Below are positions 19,743 to 28,230 of a stretch of DNA of 64,000 bases, in pieces. The number at the start of each line of letters is the position of its first letter. Positions within the stretch are counted from its first letter, which is position 1. The DNA lies in assembly GCA_007741555.1 (NCBI GenBank), contig CP036526.1, forward strand, positions 1,240,001 through 1,304,000, given 5' to 3'. The position numbers and the translations under genes were made by a program. The notes under the pieces are model-generated. The model was given only the letters and a program-made list of their open reading frames with translations. It was not told where the DNA came from and made no database searches. Source of the DNA: Stieleria marina. GTDB lineage: Bacteria > Planctomycetota > Planctomycetia > Pirellulales > Pirellulaceae.

Positions 19743-19749
19743 ACTGCGA

Positions 19750-22428
19750 CTACAGCGTGCCACCTTGAGTGCGAACCGCGGCTGGGGCGGCAATGATCTC
19801 GAACTGGATTGCGGACTGCCCGTACTTTTCGACGCCGACGTCTTCCATTGTCAGTTGTAGACGGTATTTGCCGGGGGCGAGTTTGGTTGGCAGACTCATT
19901 TGGTAAGCGACGAAGTAGTCCCGTAGCACATTGCGAGAGATCTGTTTGTCGGCTGGCAAGGGTTGAGCGATCATCTTTTCGCCCGCTTCGTTGTAGACGT
20001 CGTAACTGCCTTTTAAGTGCGTCTCGAATCCAGCGTCAATTTTGCGGACTGCAAAATTTTCGACTTCGCAATACAAAATCACAGGCTGGCCAGGCGTGAA
20101 TTGGCGGCTCGGAAACGGCTTGATCTGACCATACGCTTCGATCTCGGTGCAGAATTCCAAACTTCGCACTTCAAGTGCTGTCGCAGCGGCCGACAAGTGC
20201 ATCGTTGCTTGACGAAGCTTCGGCAGAGCCGATGAGAAACGTCTGCCTGCGACCGGGTGACCATTGGGATCGACGATCGTATGGAGACCTTCCAGTTGAT
20301 TGCGCAAGAACTGTTGCTCTTCATTGCTAAGCCCTTTCAGATCCTTCAGTGCGGCTTCATGGTTGCCGGCCAAAACCATCAAGTGACGAGCCATGATCTG
20401 CCGTCGATTGTTTTCCGCGGGCGTTTCCGCTTTGTCCGGATCGGTCAGTCTTGCTAGGAGTGCGTCGTATAGCTGTTTGTCCGTCATCGCTTGGGGCGAG
20501 GTAGTCTTTTGTGCGGCAGCCAGCGAACCAGTGGCCGTCGGCGTACTCTGTTTGGATACGGCTGGCGAAACCGGTACCGTCAATGTCGCATCAGCTACTT
20601 CGGTTTTTACGATTGAGACAGGTGACTCCAGCGACACATCGGGCTCTTTGGTGATGTGCTTTGCGGAGTTGACGTTTGGTAGTTCAATGCTGCTTCGATG
20701 AATGTCCGCGGTGTCGGTCTGGCCGACGGTTTGTGATCCGCCACTTTGCGGCATGTCGCTGGGCACCAAAATTGATTTGGGAAGCATGCGGTCGTCCGGC
20801 TTGATTTGCTGATGCGAAGCGACCTGCCGCACGGTGTTCTTGCGTGAAGTGTCTTCGCTTACGATGTCATCATTCTGGAGTCGTTCGATCAAGTCGTCTG
20901 GACTAGGTAGCCCGACTCTGGAGACGCGAAATTGTTCGCGGTGCAATTCATGGGGCAGGACATTGAGTTCTTTGGACAGCGATGAAAACGCCAGGCTCTC
21001 GCTGGCCCGTTCGACCGCCTTTCGTTCACTAAGTTTGTTGGCGGATGCGACGGACGTGTCTGTTTTGCCTTTTTGGGTGGTGGTCGTTTTGGCAGCGATT
21101 TTCGGCTCGACCACTTGAGGAAAAGGCGGCAGCACCCACTGGGTGTTCCGACGGGCGGCTGCTTCAGCCACTTTCGGCTGGGGTTTCGTTGGAAGAGCTG
21201 GCAGAAGAAACGATCCTTCGGATGACTTCACTGATTCGGCCACAGCGACCGGCGAAGGCTGTTTGCTTGGTTGGCTCGGTTGGATTGATCGTGGTTCGGG
21301 CGACTGCGGTTGGGGGCGACTAGCGTTGGCGGAAGGCTGCGGAGACTTTGAAAAGACGACTTCCGGCATTTGAGGGTAGCGCGAGCCATCAGTAGCTGGG
21401 AGTTCCAGTTGATTTTGATCACTAGCCTTTCGTGTCGGCGCGACCAAATCGGATACCTGAATGTCTCGCAGTACCGAGCGACGTTTTGTTTGCTTGGCAG
21501 GTTCGATCTGATTGACAGAGCTGGGCTGCTTGGCGGCGAGTTGCTGTGTTTTTGGAGTGGAGCCAGATCGCCCGGACCCGATTCGATTGGGGGCTGTTTC
21601 GGAACGCGTCTTTTTCAGTGGTGAGAGTTCTGGTAGTTGGTCGAGTGCGGAGAGCAATTGTTGGTTGACTGAATCGGGCTGCGCGGTTGCGTCTGCATTT
21701 TTGGACAGGTTGGCAATCAGTCGCTGCATCGCCCGTTTGCGAACGTCGGCAGGAAGCTCACTGAATCGAGTTTTGCGTGTTGGCTTGATCTCCGTCGTTG
21801 TTGCTTTGGCCTTCGCGAGCGTTCTTGTCGTTGAGGCTTGAGGTTTTGGTTCTTCAGGCTGCTTGTTTTGTGATCGTTGCGTGGCTGGTTGCGACGATTG
21901 AGCTGCTTGCTTGGCCCGCGTTTTCATGCGGTTGGCAGCCAGAAGTGCTTCGACAGCATCTGAACGTTGAGGCTGTCGTGCAGCAGCGGGGGCTCGCATA
22001 GCAGCGGATTCATCGCTGGGTTGCTTTGCGACTGTCTGGCGTTGAACAACCGATTTAGCGACCGCAAAGGGATCTTGAGAGCTCTGCTTGGCTGTCGTCG
22101 GTGTCGCAACGGTTTGCGAATTGGCCAAGCGTGTCTTGACGCTATTTGACTTTGGCGGCGTAACGGAGTTTTGCGGCAGAGTGATCGACGTCTTGTCGTT
22201 CGTCGCCTGCGCGTTGTCTGGCGTTTGCGTGGGGATTGATACTGCCAGGCGCTGCGGTAGCTCTTTTACGTTTGATTGCCGGATCGAGAGATCTTCGGTC
22301 AGTTGAATCTGTTGCCTTTGCGGCGCAGTCCCCCGGCAACCGAGCGTCATCGTTACCACGATCAGTGAACATACGACTGGTGACCAGCGTGAAGCGTGCA
22401 TCCGTGCTTCCCAAATTCTTCGTAGCAT
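19750..22428 (-). CDS. large Ser/Gln/Pro-rich lipoprotein, function unknown
   Basis: About 892 residues from ATG 22428, preceded by an AGAGGGA-like site. A lipoprotein signal ends in TMTLGC with Cys31 as the lipidation site, so it is anchored to a membrane facing the periplasm or outside. Residues 32 to about 640 are low complexity (Gln, Ser, Thr, Pro, Lys), with basic patches and no domain I recognise, so probably disordered. The last 230 residues look folded, with KQLYDALLARLTDPDKAE, a helical part and a beta-rich end (GQPVILYCEVENF; LAPGKYRLQLTMEDV) reminiscent of an immunoglobulin-like fold. A linker reaching across the periplasm with a terminal binding domain is inference. Confidence 0.7.
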   Translation of the reverse strand: MLRRIWEARMHASRWSPVVCSLIVVTMTLGCRGTAPQRQQIQLTEDLSIRQSNVKELPQRLAVSIPTQTPDNAQATNDKTSITLPQNSVTPPKSNSVKTRLANSQTVATPTTAKQSSQDPFAVAKSVVQRQTVAKQPSDESAAMRAPAAARQPQRSDAVEALLAANRMKTRAKQAAQSSQPATQRSQNKQPEEPKPQASTTRTLAKAKATTTEIKPTRKTRFSELPADVRKRAMQRLIANLSKNADATAQPDSVNQQLLSALDQLPELSPLKKTRSETAPNRIGSGRSGSTPKTQQLAAKQPSSVNQIEPAKQTKRRSVLRDIQVSDLVAPTRKASDQNQLELPATDGSRYPQMPEVVFSKSPQPSANASRPQPQSPEPRSIQPSQPSKQPSPVAVAESVKSSEGSFLLPALPTKPQPKVAEAAARRNTQWVLPPFPQVVEPKIAAKTTTTQKGKTDTSVASANKLSERKAVERASESLAFSSLSKELNVLPHELHREQFRVSRVGLPSPDDLIERLQNDDIVSEDTSRKNTVRQVASHQQIKPDDRMLPKSILVPSDMPQSGGSQTVGQTDTADIHRSSIELPNVNSAKHITKEPDVSLESPVSIVKTEVADATLTVPVSPAVSKQSTPTATGSLAAAQKTTSPQAMTDKQLYDALLARLTDPDKAETPAENNRRQIMARHLMVLAGNHEAALKDLKGLSNEEQQFLRNQLEGLHTIVDPNGHPVAGRRFSSALPKLRQATMHLSAAATALEVRSLEFCTEIEAYGQIKPFPSRQFTPGQPVILYCEVENFAVRKIDAGFETHLKGSYDVYNEAGEKMIAQPLPADKQISRNVLRDYFVAYQMSLPTKLAPGKYRLQLTMEDVGVEKYGQSAIQFEIIAAPAAVRTQGGTL

Positions 22429-22767
22429 TTTGATGAAATCCCTCTGCGTGCGATGAACAACCTTCTGTGATTGATTCAAACGCGTGGATGTAGCAACGCC
22501 ATGGAAATACTCTGTCGAACATCCGTCGCGACGGATCGACCACCCAAATTCAAGACGCGTCAGTGTTGGTTACGAAAAAACGCGGGCGACAAGCAACGCC
22601 AAAGTGCGGGTGAACAAAAATTGATGGACAAGTTGTCAGGAGTTTTGCCCGTCAAACAGGCTGCTGACGGCAAAAGAAATTGACGCAAAAAGCTCTGTTG
22701 CAACGCGGTGCAGCAATGCTAGCGTGAAGAATTGCCCGTCGTGAAACCGTGGAAACGACGGTTCGGG
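22429..22767. other. intergenic region with one strong hairpin
   Basis: No convincing gene. The main feature is an 11-bp stem with a single bulged C: TTTTGCCCGTCA at 22643-22654 pairs with TGACGGCAAAA at 22665-22675 around a 10-nt loop. It lies about 90 nt after the stop of the minus-strand gene at 22768 and about 215 nt before the lipoprotein start, so it may end the former transcript or sit in the leader of the latter. Confidence 0.4.
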
Positions 22768-23190
22768 TCACGATTCGCGTTGGGAAAAGTCGGGGGTGTC
22801 GACTGCGTATGCTTCGATTTCAAATGGGTTTTCGCGATATCCGTCTCGGCCGCGAGCGTACAAGTAGGCGGATGCAGCCAAGTAGGCGGGGACAAACAGA
22901 GGGCCCCAGCGTTCATATTGTTTGACATGAACCGCTTCGTGCCGTCGTGTGACATCAAGGGCGACCGCATGAACGCCAAACACCACATGGCCAAACGTCA
23001 TTGCCATCGCGGGCATCGGCATCCGGCCCAGTGCTTTTTCGATCCTCGGCCCAAAGATTTCGACGACTCCATCGATGCGTTGGAATCGTCCGCCCAAGAT
23101 CAGACCGATCGCGATTCCTGCAATCGTATACGGCGACGCCCAAACATAGGCCAAGCACCGAAGGATCCACTTGAGCGGTGAGAGCTTCAT
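22768..23190 (-). CDS. small membrane protein with HEXXH motif
   Basis: A 140-residue protein with a hydrophobic N terminus (about residues 8-32), a second hydrophobic stretch (about 58-76) and a third after the motif. RRHEAVHVKQYERWGPLF contains HEAVH, a zinc-peptidase-type HEXXH, and a downstream glutamate in NPFEIEAYA could be a third ligand. I have not placed it in a named peptidase family; the combination of HEAVH, YERWGPLF and NPFEIEA looks conserved rather than accidental. Protease activity is inference. It appears to be a single gene. The C-terminal 10 residues are polar. Confidence 0.6.
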   Translation of the reverse strand: MKLSPLKWILRCLAYVWASPYTIAGIAIGLILGGRFQRIDGVVEIFGPRIEKALGRMPMPAMAMTFGHVVFGVHAVALDVTRRHEAVHVKQYERWGPLFVPAYLAASAYLYARGRDGYRENPFEIEAYAVDTPDFSQRES

Positions 23191-23429
23191 TGCGCCGCGG
23201 GCCAGAGGGAACTGTCGATTAGAAAACTAGCCGAGCTTGCGGAGCGGAGTGCTCGTCAGCCTGGGCGGCAGATCGACCAGCTCGCATGAAAGTTTGATGC
23301 CAATCGATCGCTTGCAATCATGGTATCAAAAAAGGGTGGCTACCAGGACAAAGCGTCTTGGAGTCCACCCTGAAAAAGATGTCATTGCCATTGCTGGAAA
23401 GCAAAGTCAGCGGCCTTCAATGGCTTCGC

Positions 23430-23864
23430 TTAGGCGTCCAGCGCGTCGGCGTTTTCTTCTGATTCGTCTTCGCATCCGCTGGCGTCGTAGTCGCAGTCTG
23501 CATCGAACTCATCGGACTGAAACATGTCAGCTTGCTCTTCGGTCAACCGCACGTAACCCATCGATCGGAGCACTTCCAGGACTTCGCTGCAAGTTGGGAA
23601 CATGCGACCGGAGTTGTGTTTGTAATCGTCCATGGCACGCATGAAATCAATTTCGTCTTGGTTGTAGTCACGTTCGCAAGTGGTCGGGTCGATGTGACGA
23701 CGACGCTGCTTCTTGCGGCGAGGGCTTTTCATGACGCCCGTGTCCAACGCTTCTGGATTGCCTTCTCGACGCTCGTCCCGGCGACGGTCCATGGTGACGG
23801 CGGTATCGACATCGATTTGGGTTTCGGTGGCAGTAGCTTTATTCGATGGATTGGACGATGCCAT
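23430..23864 (-). CDS. small charged hypothetical protein
   Basis: A 144-residue protein starting at ATG 23864; the frame extends further upstream but that part looks non-coding. The N-terminal 45 residues are polar, followed by a basic stretch ([12 protein letters not shown]), a conserved-looking central part with [17 protein letters not shown] and [20 protein letters not shown], and an acidic C terminus. The centre resembles a small helical DNA- or protein-binding module, but I recognise no family. The basic then acidic layout suggests a nucleic-acid-associated or regulatory role; this is speculation. Confidence 0.6.
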   Translation of the reverse strand: MASSNPSNKATATETQIDVDTAVTMDRRRDERREGNPEALDTGVMKSPRRKKQRRRHIDPTTCERDYNQDEIDFMRAMDDYKHNSGRMFPTCSEVLEVLRSMGYVRLTEEQADMFQSDEFDADCDYDASGCEDESEENADALDA

Positions 23865-24110
23865 AATATGATTCCTTAGCGGAGAGCGGAGCCGACCTGC
23901 CCGTGCGAAAGTTTGCGGGCGGCTCAGATTGAAAGGGTGCTGTGCGTTGGGCCAAAAAAACATAGCACGCGTTTTCGCTAAAGTTCGCCGACTACGGTCA
24001 CTTTTCTGCCTAGAAAAGCTGTACGGATTGGTAAAGAGGTCCGTCTGTATCGGTCGCAACACTTGGCCGAGTGATCGGCCGTGTCAAAGAAGTGTTTTGG
24101 GAAAAATCGA

Positions 24111-24908
24111 TCAAGCGTTGTCGATTGCTTGGCGTAGTTCACCAACGAATGACTTCACGTTTTCGGTTGCCTCGGCCGCATCCTTTGCCGCTGCGATTCG
24201 TCGCACGACCGCGGAGCCGACAATCAAGCCATCGGAAACGGGGGCCAGTTTTGCGGCGGTCTCGGGGCCGCTGATTCCAAAACCGATGCAGATCGGCAGG
24301 TCCGTTTGCGAACGCAGCCACTGGACGTTGTCAGTCAGGTCCTTGGGGAGTTCGACTCGCTCGCCAGTAATTCCGGTGACCGAAACGTAGTACAAGAAAC
24401 CCGAAGAAGAGTTTGCGATCTGGACTTGTCGTTCACGTGGTGTCGTCGGCGTAACGAGCTGGATCAAACTAAAGTCAGCATCGCGACAGACCTGGGCGAA
24501 TTCGTCGGCTTCTTCGACCAACAGATCCGGCACGATCGCGCCTGCATAGCCGGCGGCCTTGGCTTGCTGCACATACTGCTTCAGGCCCGTGCGAAAGATG
24601 ATTGCGTAGCTGACCATCGTGACCAGTGGCATGCCATCGGCCGGGAGTTTTGCTCCCATGTCAAACACATGCTGCAACCGAAACCCATTGTCCAAAGCTC
24701 GCTGATACGAAGCTTGAATTGTCGGGCCATCGGCGATCGGATCGCTATACGGGACTCCGACTTCGCACAAATTCGCTCCCGCCGATCCGATCTCTTTCAA
24801 GATGGCTTGGGTGGTTTCGATATTCGGGTCGCCTGCCGTCAGAAACGGCATCAGTGCCTTGGTGTTCTTTGAACGGAGATCAGCAAAGAGTTTGTCGACA
24901 GCAGACAT
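24111..24908 (-). CDS. trpA: tryptophan synthase alpha chain
   Basis: TrpA cleaves indole-3-glycerol phosphate to indole and glyceraldehyde-3-phosphate, passing indole to TrpB in the alpha2-beta2 complex in the cytoplasm. The 265-residue length is normal. The catalytic Glu and Asp are seen in NLCEVGVPYSDPIADGP, and the phosphate-binding end is GFGISGPETAAKL and DGLIVGSAVV. No trpB or other trp gene is adjacent, so the pathway genes are dispersed in this genome. Start is ATG 24908. Confidence 0.97.
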   Translation of the reverse strand: MSAVDKLFADLRSKNTKALMPFLTAGDPNIETTQAILKEIGSAGANLCEVGVPYSDPIADGPTIQASYQRALDNGFRLQHVFDMGAKLPADGMPLVTMVSYAIIFRTGLKQYVQQAKAAGYAGAIVPDLLVEEADEFAQVCRDADFSLIQLVTPTTPRERQVQIANSSSGFLYYVSVTGITGERVELPKDLTDNVQWLRSQTDLPICIGFGISGPETAAKLAPVSDGLIVGSAVVRRIAAAKDAAEATENVKSFVGELRQAIDNA

Positions 24909-25139
24909 CGAATATCAATTTTCCGGCAGATAGATCAGTTGCAGATAGATCATCGGAGCAAACGGCCGGGTAATCAACGCCGGATCGGGCTCCTAAGCAG
25001 GCTCATCGGGAGCGCACCTTACGAAGTCGCATCAGTCTATCGATGGGCGAAACGAAAACCAAGCCGCCCAAAGATCACGCAGCGATTCACGCCGAAGGAG
25101 TTACCTGAAACGGCAGGTCGAAAACGCCTAAATCCGAAA

Positions 25140-26492
25140 CTAGCGACCCGAGTCGCGGATCGCATTTTCGACTGCCGTCGCGATTAAGAACCATTGAAAC
25201 AACTGCCCCATGGTGAACGTGTCGATTTGGGGGATTGTCAGACTGACTGATGGACAGATCGTCGCGCAGGCGGTTGGTGCCTGAAGTTCACGCTCGTTTG
25301 CTATCTCTGCCACGACGTCGTCGCCGAACCAAACTTGCCGAGTGAGTGGAGCATCGGTCCGCGTTGATAGAACCTTCAGGTCGACGACGAGCGTATCGGT
25401 CGACAGCAGCGGGCGGCGATGATTGTCTTGCGGGCAAACGCGAGTCTGGAATCGCTCTTGCTGGATCTTGCCACCCGTCGTCGTGACGAGCCGTTCGTAC
25501 CAATGTCCAAACGATTCGAGAGCCAAACACGGCACGTTGAAGACACGCTGGACCAGGCCCAGGTTCGACCTGGATTGTCGGCAGGCAGCGACATACTGAA
25601 GGACGATGTTTTGATCGGCCGGAGTATTCAGAAAGTGCTCTTTGATTTCATGCGCGCCGCCAAGCAGTCGCATGCAATCGAGTCCAAGCATCGCCGCTGG
25701 CAGATGGTTGGCCAGTGCCAACGGGTTGAGCGTCAAAGCATCATCGCCGGCGTCGAAAATTTCGTGGCACCCAATTGACCGAGCGAGTGTATCCAGCCAG
25801 TTGCCAGGCTTTGCAAACGGGATCAAAAACCGCGGTAGCAGCGCGTCGGACTGCTGACGCAACTGACTGTGCAACGTGTCCAGCAAATGCGGGAGGACTT
25901 TGGGCACGTAGCTGGCGTTGTCGTCTTCGTTGATCACAACAAGGGCGAACGCGTTGGGCGCCGATTCGCAGGTTGGCGTCGACAGGCGATGCAACAGAGA
26001 GTTGAGCGAATCAATGTCGTCGGTGTCGCCAGCAAAATAAATGCGCGGGCGACTTCCGCGTTCTGCTCGAGTCAGTTCGTTGTGCATCGGGTCGCAACAG
26101 GCCCTGAAGATTGCTCGCGTTGCTGCCAACGACGAACTGTCACCAACCACGACCACTGCGTCGATCTGGTCCTGCATGCTGTTGGCGATCCGAAACACTC
26201 TTCCCAGAGGCGACGTTTCACGATGTGATTGGTATTCGCCATGCAAACGTTCGGGAAGCGTCAGCAACGTGGGTTGCGTTTGGTTGGTTTGCCACGATTC
26301 GCGGATCTGCTCCAGCGAACCGCGCAGCGCATCGATCGGCGCTAGAGCAGTGACAGGGAGATTCGTCTGTTGGAAACGCGGAAGTGAAATGTGGTTGTGC
26401 TCTCTGGCGAGGTTTCGAGGAGGTGGTTTAAAAGACGTGGCTGAGAGGACCGGTTGAGCTGGATGGTAACGGATTTTGGCCAAAGCACCCAC
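25140..26492 (-). CDS. divergent phosphoglucose-isomerase-like protein
   Basis: A 450-residue protein (GTG start, uncertain) that follows the layout of glucose-6-phosphate isomerase: VVVVGDSSSLAATRAIF (about 113-129) sits where Pgi has its GIGGSxLG sugar-phosphate loop, LPAAMLGLDCMRLLGGAHE (264-282) matches the helix before the active site, FGHWYERLVTTTGGK (328-342) aligns with the WxxQLxxESxGK segment, and PQDNHRRPLLSTD (354-366) with the DQH segment. The catalytic glutamate of ESxGK is Thr here and the glycine loop is altered, while the His is kept. It may be an altered isomerase or a non-catalytic paralogue. It is divergent from gpmI across about 90 bp. Confidence 0.6.
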   Translation of the reverse strand: MGALAKIRYHPAQPVLSATSFKPPPRNLAREHNHISLPRFQQTNLPVTALAPIDALRGSLEQIRESWQTNQTQPTLLTLPERLHGEYQSHRETSPLGRVFRIANSMQDQIDAVVVVGDSSSLAATRAIFRACCDPMHNELTRAERGSRPRIYFAGDTDDIDSLNSLLHRLSTPTCESAPNAFALVVINEDDNASYVPKVLPHLLDTLHSQLRQQSDALLPRFLIPFAKPGNWLDTLARSIGCHEIFDAGDDALTLNPLALANHLPAAMLGLDCMRLLGGAHEIKEHFLNTPADQNIVLQYVAACRQSRSNLGLVQRVFNVPCLALESFGHWYERLVTTTGGKIQQERFQTRVCPQDNHRRPLLSTDTLVVDLKVLSTRTDAPLTRQVWFGDDVVAEIANERELQAPTACATICPSVSLTIPQIDTFTMGQLFQWFLIATAVENAIRDSGR

Positions 26493-26582
26493 CGTTCCGA
26501 CGTCGATTGGCGTGCGTTAGGATTGGGGATGAATTGACTGGCTGTTCCCTGATTCTGTTCCCTGATTGTTGAGATCTGTGTC

Positions 26583-28178
26583 GTGACCGAAGTCCGCAAA
26601 AAACCTGTTGTATTGATCGTCCGTGACGGTTGGGGCGAGAACCCACACAGCGAATGGGATCACGCAAACGCTGTGCACCTGGCCAACACTCCCGTGTCGG
26701 ATCGGTTGATGGACAAGTATCCCAACGTGTTGATCAAAACCTCTGGCGAAGATGTTGGGTTGCCTGCGGGGGTCATGGGCAACAGCGAAGTTGGCCACCA
26801 AAACATTGGAGCCGGGCGAATTGTGGACCAGGAAGTCATGCGAATCACCCGGGCGATCCGCGACAAGTCCTTCTTTGAAAACAAGGTTTTGCAAGAAGCC
26901 GTCGCCCACGTCAAAGCCAGTGGCGGCACACTTCACCTGCTGGGACTGATGTCCGATGGCCGAGTTCACAGTGATTTGAATCACGCGCTGGCGATTGTCG
27001 ATTTGGTCAAACAGAGTGGTCTGAAAAAATTCGCGATCCACGCCATCACCGACGGTCGTGACACGTCGCCAACAGGCGGTATCAACTACGTGGGGCAGAT
27101 TCAAGAAAAATTGGACTCGGCTGGTGTCGGCCGCGTCGCCAGCGTGATCGGTCGCTTCTATGCAATGGATCGTGATTTTCGTTGGGAACGTGTCGAAGCC
27201 GCGTACAACATGATGACACGAGGAGCCGATCGTTCCGCAGCGTCGGCTTCTGAGGCAATCCAGGCATACTACGACGCACCTAGCGATTCCAATCGGACGG
27301 GCGATGAGTTCATCACGGCAACCAGCATTGAACCAACGGAATCGGGACTGGTTAAAGATGGCGACGCAATCATTTTCTTGAATTATCGCGGCGACCGCAC
27401 GCGTGAGATCACCAAGGCGTTTGTACTTCCCGATGACCAGTGGGCTGAAATCGAAGGTGGCGGTTTCGACCGCGGCGAGAAAATCAAAGACCTGTATTTT
27501 GCAACAATGACCGGGTACGAAACGGGATTGCCAGTCAACGTTATCTTTGAAAAACGTGCCAAGATGCCGTCGATCTTAGGCGACTATGTCAGCAGTTTGG
27601 GGCTGAATCAGTTTCGCTGTGCGGAGACCGAAAAGTATCCCCACGTGACGTTCTTTTTTAATGACTACCGCGACGATGCGTTTCCCCACGAACAACATGG
27701 CATGGCGGCATCTCCTCGCGACGTGCCGACTTACGACCAAAAACCTGAGATGGCCGCTGCGGAGATCACGGAGAAAGTACTAGCGGAAATCGAAGCGGGT
27801 ACGGCTCATATGATCATCGTGAACTTTGCCAACGGGGACATGGTTGGGCACACCGGAGTCGTCAAGGCGGCTGTCAGTGCGGTGGAAACCGTGGATGCCT
27901 GTGTCGGCAAGATCGTCGATGCAACCCTGGCCAAAGGTGGATCGTTGGTGGTGACAGCTGACCATGGCAACTGCGAACAGATGATCGACCCTGTGACCGG
28001 CGGCCCGCACACGGCACACACGACCTACGATGTTCCGTTGATCGTTGTCGAAGAAGGCATCGAAGGCAAAAAGCTTCGCCCCGGTGGTCGCCTGGCTGAC
28101 ATTGCACCGACGATGTTGGACCTGATGGGCTTGGACAAACCGTCAGAGATGACGGGCGAATCGTTGCTACAAGTCTAG
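26583..28178 (+). CDS. gpmI: cofactor-independent phosphoglycerate mutase
   Basis: GpmI interconverts 3- and 2-phosphoglycerate in glycolysis, using two Mn ions and a phosphoserine intermediate. The 531-residue length fits. Motifs in order: LIVRDGWGEN with the first metal Asp, MGNSEVGHQNIGAGR with the nucleophile Ser, ITDGRDTSPTGG, IGRFYAMDRDFRWERV, NYRGDRTREITKAF, NFANGDMVGHTG and VTADHGNCEQM with metal ligands. The start is a GTG at 26583. Upstream on the other strand is a Pgi-like gene, so this may be a shared control region for sugar-phosphate metabolism. Confidence 0.97.
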   Translation: MTEVRKKPVVLIVRDGWGENPHSEWDHANAVHLANTPVSDRLMDKYPNVLIKTSGEDVGLPAGVMGNSEVGHQNIGAGRIVDQEVMRITRAIRDKSFFENKVLQEAVAHVKASGGTLHLLGLMSDGRVHSDLNHALAIVDLVKQSGLKKFAIHAITDGRDTSPTGGINYVGQIQEKLDSAGVGRVASVIGRFYAMDRDFRWERVEAAYNMMTRGADRSAASASEAIQAYYDAPSDSNRTGDEFITATSIEPTESGLVKDGDAIIFLNYRGDRTREITKAFVLPDDQWAEIEGGGFDRGEKIKDLYFATMTGYETGLPVNVIFEKRAKMPSILGDYVSSLGLNQFRCAETEKYPHVTFFFNDYRDDAFPHEQHGMAASPRDVPTYDQKPEMAAAEITEKVLAEIEAGTAHMIIVNFANGDMVGHTGVVKAAVSAVETVDACVGKIVDATLAKGGSLVVTADHGNCEQMIDPVTGGPHTAHTTYDVPLIVVEEGIEGKKLRPGGRLADIAPTMLDLMGLDKPSEMTGESLLQV

Positions 28179-28209
28179 CGCGGCCGACGTCGATTTGGCA
28201 TCGAATTGG

Positions 28210-28230
28210 AAAAACAGGATCATTCCTGTT
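28210..28230 (-). terminator. intrinsic terminator overlapping a stop codon
   Basis: On the minus strand AACAGGA, loop ATGA, TCCTGTT is followed by a T-run. The 7-bp stem contains the last codons and the TGA of the HTTM gene, so termination and the end of translation coincide. It lies in the 41-bp gap between converging genes. Confidence 0.65.
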
